Shown here one piece after another: positions 35,601 through 62,564 of a stretch of 64,000 nucleotides of DNA; the first letter of the stretch is position 1; the number at the start of each line of letters is the position of its first letter. The stretch is from NCBI GenBank assembly GCA_035048485.1, contig CM068580.1, positions 53,854,475 through 53,918,474 on the forward strand, read 5' to 3'. The stretch is from Pteria penguin (lineage: Eukaryota > Mollusca > Bivalvia > Pterioida > Pteriidae). The notes under the pieces were generated by a model, which was not told where the DNA came from, searched no databases, and worked only from the letters and a program-made list of their open reading frames with translations. The translations under genes were made by a program, and so were the position numbers.

Positions 35601-38600
35601 CTTATTGTATACATTAAAGTTATCAAGTTCCTGTCGTACACATCAATATCATAGACGTCTCGTTGTATATGTTATGGACATCTTATTGTATACATTAGAG
35701 TTACCAAGCTCCTGTCGATCACATCAATATCATAGTCGTCTCATTGTATATGTTATGGACATCATATTGTATACATTAAGGTTATCAAGCTCCTGTCGAT
35801 CACATCAATATCATAGTCGTCTCATTGTATATGTTATGGGCATCATATTGTATACCTTAAGGTTATCAAGCTCCTGTCGTACACATCAATATCATAGTCG
35901 TCTCATTGTATATGTTATGGGCATCATATTGTATACATTAAGGTTATCAAGCTCCTGTCGTACACATCAATATCATAGACGTGTTATTGTATATGTTATG
36001 GGCATCTTATTGTATACCTTAAGGTTATCAAGCTCTTGTCGTACACATCAATATCATAGTCGTCTCATTGTATATGTTATGGACATCATATTGTATACAT
36101 TAAGGTTATCAAGCTCCTGTCGTACACATCAATATCATAGACGTCTTATTGTATATGTTATGGACATCATATTGTATACATTAAGGTTATCAAGCTCCTG
36201 TCGTACACATCAATATCATAGTCGTCTCATTGTATATGTTATGGGCATCTTATTGTAAACATTAAGGTTATCAAGCTCCTGTCGTACACATCAATATCAT
36301 AGACGTGTTATTGTATATGTTATGGGCATCTTATTGTATACCTTAAGGTTATCAAGCTCTTGTCGTAAACATCAATATCATAGTCGTCTCATTGTATATG
36401 TTATGGACATCATATTGTATACATTAAGGTTATCAAGCTCCTGTCGTACACATCAATATCATAGACGTGTTATTGTATATGTTATGGGCATCTTATTGTA
36501 TACCTTAAGGTTATCAAGCTCTTGTCGTACACATCAATATCATAGTCGTCTCATTGTATATGTTATGGACATCTTATTGTATACATTAAGGTTATCGAGC
36601 TCCTGTCGTACACATCAATATCATACACGTGTTATTGTATATGTTATGGACATCATATTGTATACCTTAAGGTTATCAAGCTCCTGTCGTACACATCAAT
36701 ATCATAGTCGTCTCATTGTATATGTTATGGACATCTTATTGTAAACATTAAGGTTATCGAGCTCCTGTCGTACACATCAATATCATACACGTGTTATTGT
36801 ATATGTTATGGACATCATATTGTATACCTTAAGGTTATCAAGCTCTTGTCGTACACATCAATATCATAGACGTCTCATTGTATATGTTATGGACATCATA
36901 TTGTATACCTTAAGGTTAACAAGCTCTTGTCGTACACATCAATATCATAGACCTCTCATTGTATATGTTATGGACATCATATTGTAAACATTAAGGTTAT
37001 CAAGCTCCTGTCGTACACACCAATATCATAGTCGTCTCATTGTATATGTTATGGACATCATAGTGTATACATTAAGGTTATCAAGCTCCTGTCGTACACA
37101 TCAATATCATAGTCGTCTCGTTGTATATGTTATGGGCATCTTATTGTATACATTAAGGTTATCAAGCTCCTGTCGTACACATCAATATCATAGTCGTCTC
37201 ATTGTATATGTTATGGGCATCTTATTGTATACATTAGGGTTATCCAGCTCCTGTCGTACACATCAATATCATAGTCGTCTTACTGTATATGTTATGGGCA
37301 TCATATTGTATACATTAAGGTAACCAAGCTCGTGTCGTACACATCAATATCATAGTCGTTTCATTGTATATGTTATGGACATCTTATTGTATACATTAAG
37401 GTTATCGAGCTCCTGTCCTACACATCAATATCATAGTCGTCTCATTGTATATGTTATGGACATCATATTGTATACATTAAGGTTATCAAGTTCCTGTCGT
37501 ACACATCAATATCATAGTCGTCTCATTGTATATGTTATGGACATCATATTGTATATATTAAAGTTATCAAGTTCCTGTCGTACACATCAATATCATAGTC
37601 GTCTCATTGTATGTGTTATGGACATCATATTGTATACATTAAAGTTATCAAGTTCCTGTCGTACACATCAATATCATAGTCGTCTCATTGTATATGTTAT
37701 GGGCATCTTATTGTATACATTAAGGTTATCAAGCTCCTGTCGTACACATCAATATCATAGTCGACTTATTGAATATGTTATGGACATCATATTGTATACA
37801 TTAAGGTTATCAAGCTCCTGTCGTACACATCAATATCATAGTCGTCTCATTGTATATGTTATGGGCATCATATTGTATACATTAAGGTTATCAAGCTCCT
37901 GTCGTACACATCAATATCATAGACGTCTCATTGTATATGTTATGGACATCTTATTGTATACATTAAAGTTATCAAGTTCCTGTCGTACACATCAATATCA
38001 TAGTCGTCTCGTTGTATATGTTATGGGCATCTTATTGTATACATTAGAGTTACCAAGCTCCTGTCGATCACATCAATATCATAGTCGTCTCATTGTATAT
38101 GTTATGGACATCATATTGTATACCTTAAGGTTATCAAGCTCCTGTCGTACACATCAATATCATAGTCGTCTCATTGTATATGTTATGGACATCATATTGT
38201 ATACCTTAAGGTTATCAAGCTCCTGTCGTACACATCAATATCATAGACGTCTCGTTGTATATGTTATGGACATCTTATTCTATACATTAGAGTTACCAAG
38301 CTCCTGTCGATCACATCAATATCATAGTCGTCTCATTGTATATGTTATGGACATCATATTGTATACATTAAGGTTATCAAGCTCCTGTCGTACACATCAA
38401 TATCATAGTCGTCTTATTGTATATGTTATGGGCATCTTATTGTATACATTAAGGTTATCAAGCTCCTGTCGTACACATCAATATCATAGACGTCTCGTTG
38501 TATATGTTATGGACATCTTATTGTATACATTAGAGTTACCAAGCTCCTGTCGATCACAGCAATATCATAGTCGTCTCATTGTATATGTTATGGACATCAT

Positions 38601-38895
38601 ATTGTATACATTAAGGTTATCAAGCTCCTGTCGATCACATCAATATCATAGTCGTCTCATTGTATATGTTATGGGCATCATATTGTATACCTTAAGGTTA
38701 TCAAGCTCCTGTCGTACACATCAATATCATAGTCGTCTCATTGTATATGTTATGGGTATCATATTGTATACATTAAGGTTATCAAGCTCTTGTCGTACAC
38801 ATCAATATCATAGACGTCTCATTGTATATGTTATGGACATCTTATTGTAAACATTAAGGTTATCAAGCTCCTGTTCTACACATCAATTTCATGAA
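23690..38895 (+). repeat. Giant 81-bp tandem array, about 188 copies
   Basis: About 15.2 kb of head-to-tail 81-bp units. The unit runs ATTGTATACATTAAGGTTAT, CAAGCTCCTGTCGTACACAT, CAATATCATAGTCGTCTCAT, TGTATATGTTATGGACATC and two more bases. Copies differ at a few recurring sites: SRL/RRL/RRV codon variants, GTATAC or GTAAAC, GGTTATC, GGTTAACAAG or GGTAACCAAG, CTGTCG or CTGTCC, and TACACA or GATCACA. Marker variants recur at multiples of 81, showing block duplications (see findings). The unit itself falls into three ~27-bp thirds, starting TGTATACAT, CGTACACAT and TGTATATGT. Since 81 is 27 codons, frame 1 stays open across many units (longest runs 491 codons at 31543-33018 and 37375-38850). 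It is broken wherever GTAAAC or GGTAACC creates TAA. There is no codon-bias, splice or start context to suggest a gene. Confidence 0.97.
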
Positions 38896-38924
38896 GTTCA
38901 GTCTCAGTGTAATGGATATCTTAT

Positions 38925-41375
38925 CGACACATCAATATTGCCGAGTTCTTGTATATATCAATGTTGCCGAGTTCTTGTATACATCAATGTTGTCGAGTTC
39001 TTCTTGTATACATTAATGTTGCCGAGTTCGTCTTGTATACATCAATGTTGTCAAGTTCGTCTTGTAAACATCAATGTTGTCGAGTTCTTGTATACATCAA
39101 TGTGGTCGAGTTCTTGTTGTATACATTAATGTTACCGAGTTCTTGTATACATCAATGTTGTCGAGTTCTTGTATACATCAATGTTGCCAATTTCCTCTTG
39201 TATACATCAATGTTGCCGAGTTCTTTTTGTATACATCAATGTTGCCGACTTCCTCTTGTTTACATCAATGTTGCCGAATTTTTCTTGTATACATCAATGT
39301 TGTCGAGTTCTTGTATACATCAATGTTGTCGAGTTCTTCCTGAATACATCAATGTTGCCGAGTTCTTGTTCACATCAAAGTTATCGAGTTCTTCTTGTAT
39401 ACATCTATGTTTCCGAGTTCTTCATGTATACATCAATGTTGCCGATTTCCTCTTGTATACATCAATGTTGTCGAGTTCTTATTACATACATAAATGTTGC
39501 CGAGTTTTCGTATACATCAATGTTGGTGATCTTCTTTTACACATCAATTTTGCCGATTTCGATTTCCTCTTGTATACATCAATGTTGCCGAGCTATTCTT
39601 GTATACATCAATTTTGCCGAGTTCTTCTTGTATACATCAATGTTGATGAGTTCTTCTTTTATACATCAATGTTGTCGAGTTCTTCATGTAAACATCAATG
39701 TTGCCGAGTTCTTGTATACATCAATGTTGCCGAGTTCTTCTTGTATACATCAGTGTTGCCAATTTCCTCTTGTATACATCAATGTTGCCGATTTTTTCTT
39801 GCATACATCAGTGTTGCCCAATTCTTGTATAAATCAATTTTGCCGATTTCGATTTCCTCTTGTATACATCAATGTTGCCGATTTTTTCTTGTATACATCA
39901 ATTTTGCCAAGTTCTTCGTGTATACATCAATGTTGACGAGTTCTTCTTTTATACATCAATGTTGTCGAGTTCTTCTTGTATACATCAATGTTGCCGAGTT
40001 CTTGTATACATCAATGTTGTCGAGTTCTTCTTGTATACATCAATGTTGCCGAGCTCTTGTATACATCAATGTTGCCGAGTTCTTCTTGTATACATCAATG
40101 TTGCCAATTTCCTCTTGTATACATCAATGTTGCCGATTTTTTCTTGCATACATCAATGTTGCCCAATTCTTGTATAAATCAATTTTGCCGATTTCTTCTT
40201 GTATACATCAATGTTGCCGATTTTTTCTTGTATACATCAATGTTGCCATTTCCTCTTGCATACATCAATGTTGCCGAGTTCTTTTTGTATACATCAATGT
40301 TGCCGACTTCCTCTTGTATACATCAATGTTGCCGAATTTTTCTTGTATACATCAATGTTGTCGAGTTCTTTTTGTATACATCAATGTTGCCAATTTCTTC
40401 TTGTATACATCAATGTTGCCGATTTTTTCTTGTATACATCAATGTTGTCGAGTTCTTCTTGTATACATCAATGTTGCCAATTTCCTCTTGTATACATCAA
40501 TGTTGCCGATTTTTTCTTGCATACATCAATGTTGCCCAATTTTTGTATAAATCAATTTTGCCGATTTCTTCTTGTATACATCAATGTTGCCGAATTTTTC
40601 TTGTATACATCAATGTTGTCGAGTTCTTTTTGTATACATCAATGTTGCCGATTTCCTCTTGTATAAATCAATGCTGCCTATTTTTTTCTTGTATACATCA
40701 ATGTTGCCGAATTCTTGTATACATCAATGTTGCCGAGTTCTTTTTGTATACATCAATGTTGCCGACTTCCTCTTGTATACATCAATGTTGCCGAATTTTT
40801 CTTGTATACATCAATGTTGTCGAGTTCTTTTTGTATACACCAATGTTGCCAATTTCCTCTTGTATACATCAATGTTGCCGATTTTTTCTTGTATACATCA
40901 ATGTTGTCGAGTTCTTCTTGTATACATCAATGTTGCCAATTTCCTCTTGTATACATCAATGTTGCCGAGTTTTTCTTGCATACATCAATGTTGCCAATTT
41001 CCTCTTGTATACATCAATGTTGCCGAGTTTTTCTTGCATACATCAATGTTGCCCAATTTTTGTATAAATCAATTTTGCCGATTTCTTCTTGTATACATCA
41101 ATGTTGCCGAATTTTTCTTGTATACATCAATGTTGTCGAGTTCTTTTTGTATACATCAATGTTGCCGATTTCCTCTTGTATAAATCAATGTTGCCGATTT
41201 TTTCTTGTATACATCAATGTTGCCGAATTCTTGTATACATCAATGTTGTCGAGTTCTTCTTGTCAAAATCAATGTTCTCGCGTTCTTCTTGTATACATCA
41301 ATGTTGCCAAGATCTTCTTGTATATATCAGTATTGACGAATTCTTCTTGTATACATCGATGTTGCAGAGTTCTTG
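38925..41375 (+). repeat. 26/29-bp tandem array (TGTATACATCAATGTTGCCG)
   Basis: About 85-90 units of TGTATACATCAATGTTGCCG followed by AGTTCT (26 bp) or AGTTCTTCT (29 bp). Common variants are TTGTCGAG, TTGCCAATTTCC, TTGCCGATTTTTT and an ATTTTGCC form. The unit contains no TAA, TAG or TGA, and both lengths are 2 modulo 3. Reading frames therefore rotate from unit to unit and stay open in all three forward frames, giving overlapping ORFs of up to 533 codons (38949-40550). The predicted peptides cycle through YTSML, IHQCC and YINVA. I regard them as non-coding. Confidence 0.95.
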
Positions 41376-42510
41376 TATTATACATCGATGTTATGGAGCT
41401 GTTATTATATACATCAATCTTTCAGAATAGTATTGTATACATTAAGGTCTTGTTTTATTGTACACCTCCAAATTATGGAACTCTTATTGACATTGTATGC
41501 ATCAATGTTCTGGTTATTTTATTGCACACATCGAAGTTATGCAGGTCTTATTGGCATTGTATTGTTCGTGCTGTATACATCAATGTTTTCATTGTCTAAT
41601 TGCATACATCCAAGTTACGAAGCTCTTACTGACATTGTATTGTTCTTAGTGTATACATCAATTCTGGTTGTCTTATTGCATACATCGAATTATGGAGCTC
41701 TTATTGACATTGTATTGTTCTTACTGTATACATCAATGTTCTGGTCGTCTTATTGCATACATCCAAGTTATGAAGCTCTTAATGACATTGTATTGTTCTT
41801 ACTGTACACATCAATGTTCTGGCTGTCTTATTGCATACATCGAAGTTACGGAGCTCTTATTGACATTGTATTGTTCTTACATTGTGCACCAATGTTCTGG
41901 TTATCTTATTGTATATATCCAAGTTATGGAGCTCTTATTGACATTGTATAGATCAATGTTTTGGTTGTCTTATTGTATACATCCAAGTTATGTTGCTCTT
42001 ATTGACATTGTATATATCAATGTTTTGGTCGTCTTATACAAGTTATGGAGCTCTTATTGACATTGTATAGATCAATGTTTTGGTTGTCTTATTGTATACA
42101 TCCAAGTTATGTTGCTCTTATTGACATTGTATATATCAATGTTTTGGTCGTCTTATACAAGTTATGGAGCTCTTATTGACATTGTAAATATCGATGTTTT
42201 GGTCGTCTTATACAAGTTATGGAGCTCTTATTGACATTGTATATATCGATGTTTTGGTCGTCTTATACAAGTTATGGAGCTTTTATTGATATTGGATACT
42301 TGGATGTAATGGGGCTCCTATTGATATTGAATATACCAGTGTTCTAGTTGTATTTCTGTATACATCCAAGTTATGGAGCTCTTATTGACATTGTATAGAT
42401 CAATATTTTGGTTGTCTTATTGTATACATCCATGTTATGGTGCTCTTATTGACTTTGTATAAATCAATGTTCTGGTTGTCTTATTGCATACATAGAGCTT
42501 TCATTTACTT
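41375..42510 (+). repeat. Degenerate ~55-80-bp tandem array related to the two before it
   Basis: Units alternate a GTATACATCAATGTTYTGGT-like block with a CATACATCCAAGTTATGGAG-like block and linkers CTCTTATTGACATTGTAT and GTCTTATTG. Early units are near 78 bp, later ones 56-64 bp. Nearly identical pairs at 41985-42290 show recent local duplication. The paired sub-blocks match the core of the neighbouring arrays, so this is probably a decayed edge of the same repeat lineage. Confidence 0.85.
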
Positions 42511-44942
42511 GTATACCTGACTGTTATGCACTGCATATGACATTTTCATCATTCCATATTGGAGTACAAAAGGTATGGAACTTATCAGTTGGAAGTTTGA
42601 ATCAGTAGACTAACTCCTGAAGACACAAAGCAACATATCATATTTTTTGTTTTATTAGATAAATAATGATCACATTTAGGGGACTAAAAGTACATATTTT
42701 TGGTGCATGGTTGTCATGGCAATTATCTGTTCTGTTGCCATGATGAGATTGCACAAATGCAGATTAAAGTCTAAGAACAGATTTCTGGTTTGCTTCCTTC
42801 TGTGTATTGCTCATCCCAAAATGATTGATACACCTGATTGATTGAATGAATGTCAATGGTGCATAAAAGAAATAGAAATTTAAGCAACAGAAAAATGACA
42901 GTTTCTTAATCTGCTTCTGAAAAAGTAAATGTTTCTGAAAATATTTCTAAAAGAATTGATGTATACCATGTAGTGCTGTTTATAACATCACATCACAACT
43001 GGCTTCAAAATCTTTCAGACACTGCCTTTTTTCTTAAAATCATGAAAAAGTAATTAAAATATATCCTCTATTTTCAGCCATTCTGTAACACCTACATGAT
43101 TTGATTTGTAATGCTTAGACTGAAGTTCTTACTTTCAACATTAAGTTTTTTCCAAAATGAATGTCATTTTGGGGGGCAAAGTCCCTACCATAAACAAAGC
43201 CAAAATAATGCATAAATAATAATGACCTGTTTCATAAATAATAAGGACAGCAACAAAATGTTCCATATCCTACAAAACATGGGTACTATTATAAAACATA
43301 ATGTGTTTATATACATGAAGTCTCTATGCTATGGTCTACAGCAACAACTGCTGATGGCATGGTCTACATGCGATGAACGAATCTTAAATAATTTACAAAT
43401 ATCATACAGTCATGTGATAATACATACAAATAAATGGTAACCTGCTAATACGAAAATGGGAATCTTGTCAATGTAAAGTAAAATCTGAATGAATGTTAAA
43501 TTTTCAAGAATTAACACTTAGTTTTCTTTCGAGTCCACCAACTGCAAATCCTCTAAAGGTACCGATACACATTTTTAAGTATTTAATTTTTGCAACATAT
43601 GAGCATTAGGTATAGATGTATTCTTCTATATCTGTGAAGAATTCTTGAGCTCGAAATTTTTGAGCAAATTAAAGGGAAACAATTGCATGGTTAAAACAAT
43701 CTGCAATAAGGATTTCTGATCAGTTATTGATGTCTCATTATAAAGATACTTTTCTGTTAAAGCAGCATGGACAACATATTGCACGACTTCTTGCTGAATG
43801 CTAAGTACTGTTAGGAATTGGTCCAAGGTCAAGGCTGGTCAAATATGAATCAAGACTTAATAAATTGCCTAGTATTATCGATTTTGCACACATCCCCAAA
43901 ATATCAACAAAACTTGGAAATTGTAATAAAAACTGATCACATAACAGACACAATATTGCAATTGGTCAAAACTTGTGTGTAAAGTAGCTGTAAACCATTA
44001 TTCTAAATCTGTTGTTGGTCACAATTAGCACTTCCAATGTCTAAATGAAACAAATAAAATGCCTTCTTTAAAATAACAAAGGAACATTCATGCAGAAAAA
44101 TGAAATAAAGCCCACATTTTCTTGCATTATTATCAATACCTACGATTCAATAATGTCTGCTTTATACACTATTTAAAAATAATTATTTATACCTCTGTCT
44201 TTGCAATTTCATGTTTGAAATATATGTGTATGCATATATATACAATGTACTAAGGAAACACCGTTTAGAAATGTTGGGGTTACAAAGTTGATGGGTGGTG
44301 TGATTGGGACCGATAACAATCGTCTGCTGCCTGTATAGATTCACTGACACTCACAATGCTCGATATATCATGAAATCATAATGACGTTGTGATAATGCTT
44401 ACACACATCTACACCCCAGTTGTGATCAACAACTGAAGACTGTATGTACATCATGATCTACAGGTAAATACCCCAAACAATAGTAAAGTACATAAATAAA
44501 TCTGCTGTTTTTTCGGCAAGTTATGTTGTATGACAAAAATTTTTTTTTCATAAAATAAATATATGTAAACGATAAAAAGAGTTTGATCTTCCACTGTGAC
44601 ATATCTCATGTGTTCATCCTAGGCATTCACAGCATATCCTGGTCTCATCAATTCTACTATAACATGATGAAGGGGTTAGCACTGCTGAAACCAATGGTGC
44701 ATGGTTCAAACGACGATGGTTGGTCAGCACTACTTAAGTTAGTGGTGCCTCCAATACTGGCCTTTTATTGTGTGGCCTCATCGAAGCCTTGTCACATTTC
44801 ACGAACAAGCCCTTTCAGAGGCTTCATAAGCCTATATTGCAGTATGTATGCAAATTTGTATTGCATCTAGGGTTGTCCTTTCATATTGCTTTCAAGCAAT
44901 AAAAGCACTATTTTCCAAGGTATTGCATGTGTTCATGAAATA
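42511..44942. other. 3' flank of the ZMIZ gene
   Basis: AT-rich, with no exon recognised. Part is expected to be ZMIZ 3' UTR. TTTATT at 44764-44769 reads AATAAA on the minus strand, about 175 bases past the stop, and is the nearest candidate poly(A) signal. The 95-codon plus-strand frame at 44583 has no recognisable domain and lies antisense to the likely UTR. Confidence 0.5.
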
Positions 44943-59938
<14,996 letters not shown>

Positions 59939-61245
59939 CCTAGCGCGTTTAAATAGACCGAGACAATAGAATTCCAACAAAACCACCTAAATCACAGCAC
60001 ACTACAAGTGCAGATTAACAGAAAAACAACTAACGCAAGTAAAACACATACTTCATGTGCGATTAGCGAGTCAATATTCTATACGACTAAAGAAATGTAA
60101 ACACATTGTGTACAGGTCCTAACTAGCGAGTATATCAACCACTACAATCTCTCCCGTAGTTCATCCTATAGCTGTCATGTGACCAGCTCGCCTCAATCTG
60201 CCTTGTTTTTAACAGGGGCCTTACACGGGGAAGTCTACATTCCAATGTTTACACATTATAAGTAATGTTGAAACACTGGGAGGAAAAGTTAAAATAGAAT
60301 GGTCGCGTAATTGATATGTAAACAAGTAGCATTGAAAATCAATGTAGATATTATACAATAGATGTGGTAGTAAAGCCAAGGATGGTCGAGCAGGGACAAT
60401 AGCGTCTCTCCGGGGAATAAAGGCCTCCGCTTAATCTGGGAATGACCCAATAAACTTGATAAAATAACTTATTGGTAGGCATTTAAAGTTGTACACACAT
60501 AGGTAAAGTATTAACCAGTGATAAACACACTAAAGAGGACATGATACTGGTAAATGATGGGTCAACATACAGTCGCGGAAAACAAACAAGAAATCGCAAT
60601 CATCGCTGTAGCGACTTCTTCCAAGTAAATAATAGATACATGCGCCAATTTCACTTGTAAATTGGAATGTGGGGTTTTAACAACTTCATCTGTGATCCAC
60701 ACATGTACACAGCAACTACAACGGGTTCAAACGGGAATAAACACGGGGTCAAACGGTAATGATTTCTTTGTTACAAAAGGGAGTAACGGAATACTTCTGA
60801 ATAAACGGATGTGAAGAAAAAACTTTAATCGTAAACTTGTATGTTATAATTTGCAATGACGGAATACTGACAAATTCTTGTGGGTGTTCTTTAATGGGAG
60901 AGATTGATATTTCGCGTAATAATCCGATAAATGAGATGGAAGATGATCCTAAATAGATACAGGATGAGCAACTCTAACTTAAACAGTGGGTTGTGAGTAT
61001 CACAGCGCGGGGTTCAACACGTCATCACACCCAAGCAGGTGTAAAATATAGATAAATCCAATGACACGGTTTTTTATTAATATCTCCTCACGGGGTAAGG
61101 GTGTTGCACAGGAGCTCGCTGTAGCGCGTTCTGTTTTGTTTTTGTTTGTATCCCGTTTTACGTCACAATGGTAACGCTATCTGCCTGACGATTAGACTTA
61201 TGTAACAGACCCACTCAAAGTGGCGAGGAATCATCTACGTACCAA
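59939..61245. other. 5' UTR and promoter region of the ZMIZ gene
   Basis: Contains the 5' UTR of exon 1 and whatever promoter drives it. CTATTTAAAC lies about 10-20 bases before the ATG on the minus strand, too close to act as a TATA box for this start. Somewhat richer in CpG than the surrounding DNA, most visibly around 61000-61150, but with no clear island. No coding evidence. Confidence 0.4.
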
Positions 61246-61249
61246 CATC

Positions 61250-61375
61250 TAACATGACACTAGATCTCGATTTTAACTGGATAATCCGAAAGACAGGACA
61301 TTGAGGAGTCACCGCGGTGGGAATCGAACCCGGGACCTCTCGGTCACGCTATCGATTTTAGCTACGCCAGAACTA
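61250..61375 (-). repeat. tRNA-derived SINE head, minus strand
   Basis: On the minus strand: CTGGCGTAGCTAAAATCGAT, then GAGAGGTCCCGGGTTCGATT (B box), then a short stretch of body. The 3' part is missing or too diverged to follow. Confidence 0.65.
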
Positions 61376-61399
61376 GTATGGTCTACGGGAAGATATAAT

Positions 61400-62250
61400 T
61401 ACAAGATGACTGAAGGAATGGATACAAAGAATGAAGTTAAGGGAAGAATACAGGGAGACCGAAGGACAGGGTATCGGTTTTTGGAAACTGGGATAGCTAG
61501 AGAACGATACAATGATAAGAAGATATGATGGGAGTATAGGACATATTTGAAATATTTGGATATTTAAATATACATAATGAATACTAGCTAGTAGTCATTA
61601 AGTATATTAAAATACCCTGATTATTTCATATGTCATAGGACAGGAAAGAAAACAAGAGGGAAAGATTTCAGGGAAGGGTAAGAAGATACAAGGGAAGGAC
61701 AAAGAGAAAAGAAGATCTGAGGAAAGGATATGATAGAAGATATAAGGAAAGGACAAAAAGATATTAGGGAAAGAAAAATAGATAGGAAAGATCTATGATG
61801 ATAAGACAAGAAAACCTAAGGGAACGATGAAACGGTGTAGGGGAAATGATATGCTGACAGGAAGAGGTACAGGACGAATACAAAGACCATCAGATCCAAG
61901 AGACGCAAAAAAATAAAAGGAAAGGATAAAGAGGCATGAAGGTCTAAAGGACGGATGAAAAGACACAGAATGGTAAATCTATGGGAAAGTTACAAAAGCA
62001 CTTATAGGAAAATACTTACAGAAAAAACAGAGTAAAATGAAGAGACAGGATCTAATGCAATGATAAAGAAGAAATGAAGAAGATCGAGAAACAGGAAGCT
62101 CAAATGTAAGGATACAGAAACAGGAAGGCCTAAGAGAAGTGTACAGAAACAGGAAGATCTAAAGAAACATAATATTATAAAGCAAGGGTACGAAACAGGA
62201 CTTTGTGTAAAAAGAACGATTTAAAGACAAACATTTGTAAGAGGAGGATT
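61400..62250. repeat. Purine-rich degenerate minisatellite
   Basis: The plus strand is strongly enriched in A and G over some 850 bp, with recurring words AAGGAAAGGAYAAARAGAT, GGAAAGATCT and ACAGGAAG. Units of about 20 bp are blurred by mutation. No ORF of interest. Confidence 0.7.
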
Positions 62251-62505
62251 GATTGTCAAATGAGACATTTCTAGATAGAGGAATGGTATAATGTTAGAAA
62301 ATGTGAATGGGAAAGCTATGTAGACTTCAGGAAAAATGAAAAATAAAAAATCTTCAATGATAATTTCGAGATAATTTAGGAAAATAAAGCTAGAGTTTCG
62401 CTACTACTCTCGCTGATCATAGTAACAATGCGCAACAGCTAGCTAAAATCTGGAGTGAAAGTGCTTCAATCACACAAATCTTCTGAAAGATGCTTCGAAC
62501 AACAA

Positions 62506-62564
62506 GTCATGTTCTAATTTTTGTATTTACCACACCCAAGTAAATTAAAAAATTAGAACATGAC
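62506..62564. repeat. Inverted repeat with 24-bp arms
   Basis: GTCATGTTCTAATTTTTGTA... and its complement ...TTAGAACATGAC face each other around an 11-base loop, with about two mismatches. No target duplication is obvious. Confidence 0.85.

Noticed and set aside
23690..38895. CRISPR array
   Set aside because: The regular spacing is a contiguous tandem repeat without unique spacers, in an animal genome with introns.
38949..40550. 533-codon Cys-rich ORF
   Set aside because: The 26/29-bp unit lacks stop triplets in any frame, so overlapping ORFs arise in all three frames. This is composition, not a gene.
44583..44870. 95-codon plus-strand ORF
   Set aside because: No recognisable domain, lies antisense within the likely ZMIZ 3' UTR, and has no splice or promoter support.
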